A stretch of 64,000 nucleotides of DNA from Methylocaldum sp035627495. GTDB taxonomy: Bacteria; Pseudomonadota; Gammaproteobacteria; Methylococcales; Methylococcaceae. The DNA is taken from assembly GCF_035627495.1 (NCBI RefSeq), contig NZ_DASPLO010000151.1:1-64000 (forward strand). The letters are read 5' to 3'. Position 1 is the first letter of the stretch, and every line of letters starts with the position of its first letter. Below are positions 28,815 to 36,812 of the stretch, piece by piece. Made by a program: the position numbers and the translations under genes. The notes beneath the pieces are model-generated. The model searched no databases and was not told the DNA's origin. It saw only the letters and a program-made list of their open reading frames with translations.

Positions 28815-28850
28815 AAAACCCGCAAGCTTACTGGCTTGGCGGGTTTTTTT
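28815..28850 (+). terminator. Rho-independent terminator of tRNA-Leu
   Basis: AACCCGC-AAGC pairs with GCTT-GGCGGGTT (one bulge) around the loop TTACTG, followed by seven T (28844-28850). Confidence 0.85.
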
Positions 28851-28924
28851 ATCGTCCCGTGACGCCCTACGGTCAGCCTCAAGCTGTCTTGACTTTGCCG
28901 GCAATAACCTGAGGCCTGGAGCGG

Positions 28925-29719
28925 TTGATCAAAAGCATCACTTCCGCCTTCGCGCGCTATATAGGCATCGACTACTCCGGTGCGGAAACTCCGACTTCCA
29001 GCCTGAAGGGGCTGCGCGTTTATCTGGCGGAGCGGACCGCATCGCCCGTGGAAGTTCTGCCACCGCCCAGCTCGCGTAAATACTGGACCCGACGCGGCAT
29101 CGCCGAATGGCTAGTCGAGCGTCTGTCCGAAGACCTGCCGACACTGGTCGGCATTGACCACAGTTTTTCCTTCCCACTCCGCTATTTCGAGGTTCATCAC
29201 CTACCGCCCGATTGGACGGCTTTCCTTGAAGACTTCCAGCAGCATTGGCCTACCGACGAGGACCATACCTATGTCGATTTCGTCCGTTATGGCCTCCGCG
29301 GCAATGGCGCAGCCCGCACCGGCAACTCGCGCTGGCGACGCTTGTGCGAAAAGTGCGCGAGGGCGAAGTCGGTGTTTCACTTCGACGTGCAAGGTTCGGT
29401 CGCCAAATCCACCCACTCCGGTATCCCTTGGCTCCGCTATCTGCGCCGGCAACTGGGCGAGCGGGTGCATTTCTGGCCCTTTGACGGTTGGGCCGTTGCT
29501 CCCGGCAAGTCGGCTATTGCCGAGGTATACCCCTCATTGTGGAATCGCGCTTACCCCATGGAGGACCGTACCCCCGATCAGCACGACGCTTACACCATCG
29601 CCGCGTGGCTAAGACAGGCCGATCACGATGGCCGCCTGCAAGGTTTGCTCGAACCCGTCCTGACACCTCAGGAACGTGCCATAGCTGGGGTGGAGGGCTG
29701 GATACTTGGGGTAGGGTGA
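28925..29719 (+). CDS. Conserved hypothetical protein, RNase H-like fold (DUF429-like)
   Basis: 264 residues; the start used is TTG at 28925, with GGAG 4 nt upstream; no good ATG precedes the first motif. Two features suggest an RNase H-like fold: an N-terminal IGIDYSGAE and a later LVGIDHSFSFP, with a C-terminal IAEVYPSLW and DQHDAYTIAAWL. These resemble DUF429-type proteins with four acidic residues, but the family was not verified. The gene ends 31 nt before the stop of the decayed integrase on the opposite strand. Confidence 0.6.
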   Translation: MIKSITSAFARYIGIDYSGAETPTSSLKGLRVYLAERTASPVEVLPPPSSRKYWTRRGIAEWLVERLSEDLPTLVGIDHSFSFPLRYFEVHHLPPDWTAFLEDFQQHWPTDEDHTYVDFVRYGLRGNGAARTGNSRWRRLCEKCARAKSVFHFDVQGSVAKSTHSGIPWLRYLRRQLGERVHFWPFDGWAVAPGKSAIAEVYPSLWNRAYPMEDRTPDQHDAYTIAAWLRQADHDGRLQGLLEPVLTPQERAIAGVEGWILGVG

Positions 29720-29750
29720 AACAGTTGATCAAGTGAGAAACCAAAATCGG

Positions 29751-30060
29751 CTACTCGGATGCCGCTTTCCTAAAATTGCCGACGATGACATTCTCGGCAT
29801 CCTCGCGAGTTAGCGGTTCAAGCCGCTCGCCTAGCGCCGCCAAGCCTCCGCCTGCTGCTTGGATCGGTTGTAGATCCGTTTGATGCGGTCTTGCTCAAGA
29901 TGGTAGGTACAAAGACGGGCCACCATCAGTGTGGTACACGTGCGGCGCAAATCATGAGACGTCCAGGTGCCGCCCGATGGTAACAGGGCGCCGGTCAGCT
30001 TGCCGCGATTCTGCTTTCCGTTTGCAGTTGCCCGGACGGTGCCAAGTAGCCCATCGTCTT
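29751..30060 (-). pseudogene. Decayed tyrosine-recombinase (P4-type integrase), C-terminal part
   Basis: On the minus strand, about 30050 to 29855 encodes a segment ending TGALLPSGGTWTSHDLRRT and TLMVARL, then YHLEQDRIKRIYNR and QQAEAWRR. The HDLRRT box and the EQ-RIY-R / EAWR pattern are the C-terminal signature of P4-like integrases. The stretch between ARL and YHLEQ is shorter than usual, so about a dozen residues (including the expected conserved H) are missing. After EAWR a one-base deletion near 29840 shifts the frame: the next frame continues LGERLEPLTRED and ends with a stop at 29751. The N-terminal two thirds are absent. Between 30061 and 30328 no gene was seen. Confidence 0.8.
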
Positions 30061-30328
30061 CGCGTAATGTATGTTGCCGGGGATTATCGGGAGAACTTAA
30101 GCTGGCGATTAACTCTAATAGTAATAATCAGACTGGAGGCAAGGTTTTTGACTGAAAGGGATTTCATCCGGATGCCATGGGCACAACATACCGGATACTG
30201 ATACTGAATGCCTCGAGCAACGTTACGGCAGGAAGAGACCGGCGCTGGTCGGCTGTTCTGCTAAATACAAGTTTTTCTGGCACGAAGCACGAAATGGAAA
30301 AGCCCGAGCGCTAAACGGAAGGCATCAC

Positions 30329-30810
30329 ATGGCTGTCGGCTCTGCACCGGAGTGGACGTACGAGATTGAGATCACCCGATCCTTTCAAGGTTACGAGTTC
30401 ATCCTGTCACCCAACGCGTGCATCTTTCTGGCAAGCCTGCATGCGTATTTCGGCGGGCGGGTTTCGGAGTTGCCGCAAGCGCGGGTTGAGCGGCAGGGGC
30501 GGCTGGATCACGGGGAATTGCCGGATTTCCTAGCGGAGACGCGTGACATCAGGGAATCCGACTGGCGCATCGCCGGCATTCCCGCAAACCTCCTCGACAA
30601 GCGAATCGAGATCACGGGGCCTGCATCAGACCGTAAGATGGTCATCAACGCCCTCAACAGCGGCGCCAAAATCTACATGGCCGACTTCGAGGATGCCCAC
30701 TCACCTACCTGAGACATGTGGCGCGCGCCGTAGTGCTCTTGCAAACCATCGTCGAGAACGACCGGTTCGTGGAGTTCCTGGCCATACCGGCTTACGAGCA
30801 GTTCCCTTGA
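30329..30810 (+). pseudogene. aceB: Malate synthase A, internally deleted
   Basis: From ATG 30329 about 127 codons encode the malate synthase N-terminus: ILSPNACIFLASLHAYF, RQGRLDHGELPDFLAETR, and RKMVINALNSGAKIYMADFE. The frame then stops after DAHSPT. In another frame, directly after (30705-30810), is the enzyme's C-terminus: YLRHVARAVVLLQTIV, then DRFVEFLAIPAYEQFP and a stop. The middle, roughly 370 residues with the catalytic site, has been lost. The gene ends 62 nt before aceA, which shows the ancestral aceB-aceA-aceK order. Confidence 0.88.
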
Positions 30811-30872
30811 GATAGAACGCAACCGTTTGTGAACGAACGTCAGTAGATGTCATTAGACAAGGAAGGAAGAAG

Positions 30873-32204
30873 ATGAAGAGAGATGCACGAATAGCGAAAA
30901 CCGAGCAAGAGTGGGCGGAAAATCCGCGCTGGAAGAACGTGCAGCGCGGCTACGCGGCCAAGGACGTAGTCCGGCTGCAGGGCTCCGTGCAGCCGGAGCA
31001 CACCTTAGCCCGTCGAGGTGCCGAGAGGCTCTGGAAGCTTCTGAACGGAGGCGCCAACAAGGGATATGTCAATTGCCTGGGGGCGCTCACCGGGGGACAG
31101 GCGGTCCAGCAGGCCAAGGCCGGCCTTGAGGCGATTTATCTCTCCGGCTGGCAGGTGGCGGCGGATAACAACACCTCGGAAACAATGTATCCGGACCAGT
31201 CGCTCTACGCCTATAACTCGGTACCCGCGCTCCTCCGCCGCATCAACAATGCCTTCAAGCGCGCCGACGAGATCCAGTGGTCTCGCGGCATCGGGCCCGG
31301 CGATGAAGGATTCATCGACTACTTCCTGCCCATCGTCGCGGACGCCGAGGCCGGATTCGGTGGCGTGCTGAATGCTTTCGAGCTGATGAAGAGCATGATC
31401 GAAGCCGGCGCCGCCGGCGTGCACTTCGAGGACCAGCTCGCCGCCGTCAAGAAGTGCGGCCACATGGGCGGCAAGGTACTGGTGCCGACCCAGGAGGCCA
31501 TACAGAAGCTCATCGCCGCCCGGCTTGCGGCCGATGTCACGGGAGTCCCGACGGTGCTGGTCGCCCGCACCGATGCGGAGGCGGCCAATCTCCTGACCTC
31601 GGACGTGGACGAGCGCGACCGACCCTTCGTTACGGGGGAGCGCACCGCCGAAGGCTTCTTTCTCACCCGCAGCGGTTTGGAACAGGCCATCAGCCGGGCG
31701 GTCGCCTATGCGCCCTATGCCGACCTGGTCTGGTGCGAGACCAGCAAGCCCGACCTCGGGTTTGCGCGCAAGTTCGCCGAGGGCGTCAAGAAGGCGCACC
31801 CGGACAAGCTCCTGGCCTACAACTGCAGCCCGTCCTTCAATTGGAAGAAGAACCTGGACGATGCGACGATCGCCAGATTCCAGCGCGAATTGGGAGCCAT
31901 GGGCTATGTCTACCAGTTCATCACGCTCGCCGGTATCCACAGCATGTGGTTCCACATGTTCGACCTGGCGGAGCGCTACGCGACGGAAGGGATGAAGGCC
32001 TACGTGGAACTAGTTCAAGAGCCGGAATTCGCCGCCGCCGACCGCGGCTACACATTCGTTGCCCACCAGCAGGAGGTCGGGGCGGGCTACTTCGACGATG
32101 TGACAACCGTCATCCAGGGTGGAACATCCTCGATCACGGCGTTGCACGGCTCCACGGAAGAGGCCCAGTTCCAGGAGGAGACTCGCAAGACTGCCGCGGG
32201 TTAG
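30873..32204 (+). CDS. aceA: Isocitrate lyase
   Basis: 443 residues, close to the E. coli length. It cleaves isocitrate to glyoxylate and succinate. The active-site Cys is in KKCGHMGGK (about residue 193); the GFGG and VHFEDQ segments and the CSPSFNWKK motif are also present. AAGGAAGGAAG lies 4 nt before the ATG. It follows the collapsed aceB and precedes aceK; the missing neighbour makes a complete glyoxylate shunt depend on another malate synthase, such as GlcB, elsewhere. Confidence 0.97.
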   Translation: MKRDARIAKTEQEWAENPRWKNVQRGYAAKDVVRLQGSVQPEHTLARRGAERLWKLLNGGANKGYVNCLGALTGGQAVQQAKAGLEAIYLSGWQVAADNNTSETMYPDQSLYAYNSVPALLRRINNAFKRADEIQWSRGIGPGDEGFIDYFLPIVADAEAGFGGVLNAFELMKSMIEAGAAGVHFEDQLAAVKKCGHMGGKVLVPTQEAIQKLIAARLAADVTGVPTVLVARTDAEAANLLTSDVDERDRPFVTGERTAEGFFLTRSGLEQAISRAVAYAPYADLVWCETSKPDLGFARKFAEGVKKAHPDKLLAYNCSPSFNWKKNLDDATIARFQRELGAMGYVYQFITLAGIHSMWFHMFDLAERYATEGMKAYVELVQEPEFAAADRGYTFVAHQQEVGAGYFDDVTTVIQGGTSSITALHGSTEEAQFQEETRKTAAG

Positions 32205-32352
32205 TACCATACAGGGCGGGCGGCCCGCCTATTCCGATCCGTCGATCGCAATGGACTGCAAGATCATTAAACTGGTGGACACCCCCCGAGGCGTGGGTCC
32301 GGCCGGCTTGGACTACCGACACGGCCCGTACTGCTACGAGTCCGGAATTGCC

Positions 32353-34140
32353 ATGGCGTCGATACACCCGAAGGGAATCAGCGATCAGCCACAACCCAAA
32401 GCTATCGCACAGCTCATTTTGAGCGGTTTCGAGCGCCATTACGCCCATGTTCGCAAGATCGCCGGCAGTGCCCGGCAGCGCTTCGAAGCAGCGGACTGGC
32501 GGGCGGTGCAGGAGGCGGCCCGGGAGCGCATCTACTACTACGACCTCAGGGTCGACGAGACGATCTCGGACCTGCGGGACGGGCTCGGAATTATCACCCT
32601 CGACGAACCGCTTTGGCAGCGGATCAAGGTCGAGTACGTGCACCTCCTTTACGAGCACAAACAACCGGAACTGGCCGAGACCTTTTACAACTCGGTCTTT
32701 TGCCGGCTCTTCCACAGGTGGTATTTCAACAACAAGAACATCTTCGTCCGCCACGCCCTTTCGACCGAGCACCTGGAGTCCGAACCGCCGGTCTACCGCA
32801 TTTACTATCCGGGCCAGGACGGGTTCTATCAGGTCATAGCGAAGATCCTGGGTAGCTTCGGCTTTCGGCTGCCCTTCGCGCACCGCCGCCACGATATCCG
32901 CAACCTGATGCGCGCCATCTGGCAGCAATTTCCCGACCTTGCCGAGCGCCAACAGAATTTTCACCTTGCGGTATTAAGCACCCCATTCTTCCGAAACAAG
33001 GCCGCCTACATCATCGGTAAGATCGTCAACGGGCCGAACGAGCAGCCTTTCGCGGTTCCCATTCTCAACAACGAGCGGGGCGGGCTTTATATCGATGCGC
33101 TGCTGCTCGGATGGGAGGAAGTGGCCACCCTCTTCAGCTTCACCCGCGCCTATTTCATGGTGGATACGAAAGTGCCCTCGGCGGTGGTGGAGTTTCTGCT
33201 GCCGCTCCTGGCTTGCAAGACCAAGGCGGAGCTTTACACCGCCATAGGACTCTGGAAGCAGGGCAAGACGGAGTTTTATCGCGACTTCCTGCATCACCTC
33301 AGGCACTCCACCGACGCCTTTGTCGCCGCTCCCGGGGCCAAGGGAATGGTCATGATCGTTTTCACCCTGCCTTCCTATCCCTATGTGTTCAAGGTCATCA
33401 AGGATCGCTTTCCGCCCGCCAAAAAGATGACACGGCAAGCCGTGAAGGATAAGTATCAGCTCGTCAAGCAGCATGACCGAGTCGGGAGGATGGCGGACTT
33501 CTGGGAGTACACCGAAGCCGCCTTTCCTCTGAAGCGCTTTGCGCCCAAGCTGCTGCAAACGCTGCAGACCGAAGCCGGGACCAGCGTGAGCATCGAGGGC
33601 GAGCAGCTCATCCTCAGGCACGTCTATATCGAGCGGCGCATGACCCCCCTCGATCTTTACGTCCAGACCGCCGACGACCGAGAGCTCGGACGCATCATCG
33701 GTGATTACGGCGCGGCACTCAAGGAGCTGGCGGCGGCCAACATCTTTCCCGGCGACATGTTCCTGAAGAACTTTGGGGTCACGGGACAGGGCCGCGTGGT
33801 GTTCTATGACTATGACGAGCTTTGTTATCTGACCGAGTGCAACTTCAGGAAGATACCGTCCCCGCCCTATCTCGAGCTCGAACTGGAAGGGGAACCCTGG
33901 TATTGGGTAGCCCCACACGATGTTTTTCCCGAGGAGTTCATCACCTTCCTGCTGACCGATTCCAGACTACGCAACGCCTTTCTCGATCGACACAGCGATC
34001 TCTTGGACGCGGACTACTGGAAACAAAAACAGAAACGCATAGCCGAAAGCCGCTTCGAAGACGTCTTTCCCTATGCCGAGAGCAAGCGGTTCGTGGCTTC
34101 GGCGTTACACCCGAGCAGCGGACCGAACGCGGCGCGATAA
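32353..34140 (+). CDS. aceK: Isocitrate dehydrogenase kinase/phosphatase
   Basis: 595 residues from ATG 32353 (MASIHPKGISDQ); an earlier in-frame ATG at 32251 would add 34 residues (KIIKLVDTPRGVG and following) that do not resemble the family. Motifs: RQRFEAADWRAVQEA, WYFNNKNIFVRH, YFMVDTKVPSAVVEFL, then APGAKGMVMIVFTLPSYPYV (ATP-binding region) and GDMFLKNFGVT (kinase catalytic region). It switches isocitrate dehydrogenase off by phosphorylation and so directs isocitrate to AceA. Intact aceA-aceK shows the regulator was retained although aceB is lost here. Confidence 0.94.
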   Translation: MASIHPKGISDQPQPKAIAQLILSGFERHYAHVRKIAGSARQRFEAADWRAVQEAARERIYYYDLRVDETISDLRDGLGIITLDEPLWQRIKVEYVHLLYEHKQPELAETFYNSVFCRLFHRWYFNNKNIFVRHALSTEHLESEPPVYRIYYPGQDGFYQVIAKILGSFGFRLPFAHRRHDIRNLMRAIWQQFPDLAERQQNFHLAVLSTPFFRNKAAYIIGKIVNGPNEQPFAVPILNNERGGLYIDALLLGWEEVATLFSFTRAYFMVDTKVPSAVVEFLLPLLACKTKAELYTAIGLWKQGKTEFYRDFLHHLRHSTDAFVAAPGAKGMVMIVFTLPSYPYVFKVIKDRFPPAKKMTRQAVKDKYQLVKQHDRVGRMADFWEYTEAAFPLKRFAPKLLQTLQTEAGTSVSIEGEQLILRHVYIERRMTPLDLYVQTADDRELGRIIGDYGAALKELAAANIFPGDMFLKNFGVTGQGRVVFYDYDELCYLTECNFRKIPSPPYLELELEGEPWYWVAPHDVFPEEFITFLLTDSRLRNAFLDRHSDLLDADYWKQKQKRIAESRFEDVFPYAESKRFVASALHPSSGPNAAR

Positions 34141-34620
34141 GGCGAGAAACTGGCATCTCTCAAAGACGGAGTCCGGCTCGACGAACTCAAGCGTCAGACT
34201 TGGTTGGAAAGCGTGGTTTCCATACCAAAATGAACTCACCCTGTTTTTCCGCTAAAGAAAACTATACTTCTTGAGTTGCGAACTTGGTCGGGTGTTTCAC
34301 ATCCGCACATCGATCACGAAAAATTCCGGGAGTAGGCCACTACTACCCGCGCCGCCCGCGCCCGAAAAGGGTGCCCCCGTTATTGCCTTCATCGGCTGAA
34401 TAGCCTGCGGTGTCGATCAAATTGGCGAGAATTTAACGCGGCAGTTGGCCTGGATCGCAACGAGTGCTTTCGTAGCATCGACAAGCTCCTGATGCTCGGG
34501 GTGGCTTTGCCACGCCCAAGTATCAAGATAACACCCGATCGCTCATGTGGAGAAAGAGAGGAACCTCACGCAAGTGAGCGATCGTCATTTCACAAAAACA
34601 ACAAGAAGAGGATTATGCCA
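34141..34620 (+). other. 480-nt spacer and leader between aceK and the oxidase operon
   Basis: No gene was identified. It holds a small hairpin GTGGC-TTT-GCCAC (34501-34513) and the alternative hairpins at 34536-34584, listed separately. No convincing promoter with both elements was found by eye, and no clear rho-independent terminator follows aceK. The promoter of the oxidase operon is expected here. Confidence 0.6.
34536..34584 (+). promoter_or_regulatory. Leader with two mutually exclusive hairpins upstream of the oxidase operon
   Basis: Long hairpin: CGATCGCTCA (34536-34545) pairs perfectly with TGAGCGATCG (34575-34584), 29-nt loop. Short hairpin: CTCAC-GCAA-GTGAG (34565-34578), a 5-bp stem with a GNRA tetraloop. 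The arm TGAG is shared by both, so only one can form. The structure ends 36 nt before the multicopper oxidase start (34621). A function in regulation is inference. Confidence 0.5.
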
Positions 34621-36720
34621 ATGTCCGAGACAGATCGAAAAAAGGGTCTCCATTTTTTGAAATGGATCCAAGCCCAAGCTCCATTGCACGATAGATGGTC
34701 GAGAGGCGCTATCCCGGCGGTCATAGCAGCCCACACCGTATTGTCCGTGGCACAGCCGGCGCAGGCGGAGCCGCAACAACGTATCGTGGAAAACCCTCCT
34801 CTGCTCGAACTCCGGAAGGAACCGGCACCGCGCTCGACACTTATGGCATTGCCGAAAGCAGGGCCGGGGATTGGCACCGAGAGGCAGCTCGATCTCAATA
34901 TCGTTTACACCGACGGTACACTCTACAACCCGGCGACCGGGCGGGCCGACAAAGTGCGGCTGCGCAGCTATACCGGCACCGACACCGATCCGAAAACGCC
35001 TTTCGCCTCGCCGACCATCGAGGTTTCGCCGGGCGATACGGTGCGAATCACCCTCAACAACAAGCTGCCGGCCGATCCGAGTTGTACGGATTGGAAAGGC
35101 GATGTGAACGAACCCCACTGCTTTAACGGCACGAACCTTCACTCACACGGCTTATGGGTCAGTCCGACCGGCAATAGCGACAATGTGCTGTTATCGATCA
35201 ATCCCGGGGTCAGCTTCCAATACGAGTACAATATTCCGCCCGATCATCCGGCGGGCACCTTTTGGTACCACACGCATCGGCATGGCTCGACCGCCCTCCA
35301 GGTAGCGAGCGGCATGGCCGGCGCCCTCATCGTGCGCGGCGACCGGCTTCCCAGCGACAAGGCTCACGGCGATATCGACACCCTGCTGAAGCGCCGCAAC
35401 GGCAGCGCCATGCCAGAACGCATCCTGGTGCTGCAGCAAATCCAATATGCCTGCCTCGACAAGAACGGCGCCATCAAGGTTCAAAAGGACAGTAACGGCA
35501 ACGTGATCGCCTGGATTTGCGATCCCGACGACACGGGCGGCATCGAGTTTTACAACGATCCGGGCGGCAATGGACTCTTCGGTCCCGGCACTTGGGCTCA
35601 GTCCGGCCGCTACACCAGCATCAACGGGAAGATTTTGCCGACTTTCCTCACGAAAGCCGGCGAGATCGAGCGCTGGCGGATGATTCATGCGGGCGTCCGC
35701 GACACCATCAGCCTGGAATTCCGGCGGCTGAAGGCCGGTGCGCCCAGCGTCGATACGCTGAAGGCCGCCGATGCCGACCGCTACATCGGGGACAATTGCG
35801 TGGGCGATCCCATTCCCTACCATGTCATCGCCGACGACGGCCTGACCCGGGCGGCGGCGTGGCAGACCTCCCTAACGACCTTGCAGCCCGGCTACCGCAG
35901 CGACGCGCTGGTGGTGTTTCCGGAAGCGGGCAGTTACTGCGTAGTCGACACCTCGGCCCCGGCTTCGGGAAGCGTCGGCCAAACGGCGGAGAGCCGGCAA
36001 CTGCTCGGCGTGGTCGTGGCCGCTCCCGGAACCCCGGTCCCCAACATTCACGACTACATGAAGAAAGAGCTCGTGGCCGCCGCCGAAAAATCCATGCCGG
36101 CTCCGATCCGCGCCAAGGTCGTGGCCGATCTTAAAGACAGGCTGAAACTCACCAGCTTCACGCCACATCCGGATATCAAAGACAACGAGGTGACCGGAAA
36201 GCAGGAACTGGCCTTCTTCATCGACACCTCGACGAGCGACGTCAAATTCGAGGTCAGCAACGGCATAGGCCCGCGCTTCGCCCCCAAACCCTACGATCCC
36301 GCTCGGATCGACCGCAGCCTGCCGCTGGGCGGCGTCGACGAATGGACCTTGCAGTCGCACTTCGTCAGCCATCCGTTCCACATCCATGTGAATCCCTTCC
36401 AGATCGTCAAGATCCTCGACCCGAACGGGAAGGATGTCAGCGTGCCGGGCGCGGTCGATGACGCCGGCGGGACGGCGGACCCTCAATATCCCGGCCTGAA
36501 AGGCGTGTGGAAGGATACGCTCTGGGTGAAAAGCCTGATCCCGCCGCAGGCGGCGCCCAAAGGGCTCTACACCTTGGTGGTACGCACCCGCTACCAGCGC
36601 TATATCGGCGAATACGTGCTGCACTGCCATATCCTCGACCATGAGGACCAGGGCATGATGCAGAACGTCAGCATCGACCTTCCGAACGGCCAGGGCGGAA
36701 CCACCGTCGGCCATCATTAA
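34621..36720 (+). CDS. Multicopper oxidase (laccase-like), exported
   Basis: 699 residues. Start 34621 has AGAGGA 8 nt upstream; ATG 34615 is also possible but badly spaced. Residues about 26-50 (AIPAVIAAHTVLSVAQPAQA) look like a signal peptide, so it is probably periplasmic. Copper motifs: H174-S-H176-G and H217-T-H219-R-H221 (type 2/3), H584-P-F-H587-I-H589, and H668-C669-H670 with H674 and M679 (type 1 Cys, His, Met). All four motifs are complete. It oxidises phenols or metals and reduces oxygen to water; substrate unknown. The DNA is GC-rich like its neighbours. It is the first gene of a five-gene operon, separated from the tyrosinase by 92 nt holding two strong hairpins. Confidence 0.92.
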   Translation: MSETDRKKGLHFLKWIQAQAPLHDRWSRGAIPAVIAAHTVLSVAQPAQAEPQQRIVENPPLLELRKEPAPRSTLMALPKAGPGIGTERQLDLNIVYTDGTLYNPATGRADKVRLRSYTGTDTDPKTPFASPTIEVSPGDTVRITLNNKLPADPSCTDWKGDVNEPHCFNGTNLHSHGLWVSPTGNSDNVLLSINPGVSFQYEYNIPPDHPAGTFWYHTHRHGSTALQVASGMAGALIVRGDRLPSDKAHGDIDTLLKRRNGSAMPERILVLQQIQYACLDKNGAIKVQKDSNGNVIAWICDPDDTGGIEFYNDPGGNGLFGPGTWAQSGRYTSINGKILPTFLTKAGEIERWRMIHAGVRDTISLEFRRLKAGAPSVDTLKAADADRYIGDNCVGDPIPYHVIADDGLTRAAAWQTSLTTLQPGYRSDALVVFPEAGSYCVVDTSAPASGSVGQTAESRQLLGVVVAAPGTPVPNIHDYMKKELVAAAEKSMPAPIRAKVVADLKDRLKLTSFTPHPDIKDNEVTGKQELAFFIDTSTSDVKFEVSNGIGPRFAPKPYDPARIDRSLPLGGVDEWTLQSHFVSHPFHIHVNPFQIVKILDPNGKDVSVPGAVDDAGGTADPQYPGLKGVWKDTLWVKSLIPPQAAPKGLYTLVVRTRYQRYIGEYVLHCHILDHEDQGMMQNVSIDLPNGQGGTTVGHH

Positions 36721-36726
36721 CGACTA

Positions 36727-36783
36727 GGCCGCGGCTTCCGCCGCGGCCCTCCGGATTGCTCGGCCCTGGAAACAGGGCCGAGC
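36727..36783 (+). promoter_or_regulatory. Two tandem perfect RNA hairpins between multicopper oxidase and tyrosinase
   Basis: Hairpin 1: GGCCGCGGC-TTCC-GCCGCGGCC (36727-36748), 9-bp stem. Hairpin 2: 11-bp stem GCTCGGCCCTG (36758-36768), GAAA tetraloop (GNRA), then CAGGGCCGAGC (36773-36783). Neither is followed by a T-tract, so they are unlikely to be ordinary terminators and could stabilise or process the mRNA, giving unequal yields of the two oxidases (inference). Confidence 0.65.
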
Positions 36784-36812
36784 GCGTTACCCGAACACGA
36801 ACAAGAATCCAC

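Noticed and set aside
31005..31955. Antisense frame inside aceA
   Set aside because: The isocitrate lyase frame is certain; the antisense text has no recognisable motif.
32974..33918. Antisense frame inside aceK
   Set aside because: Shadow of the kinase/phosphatase coding sequence.
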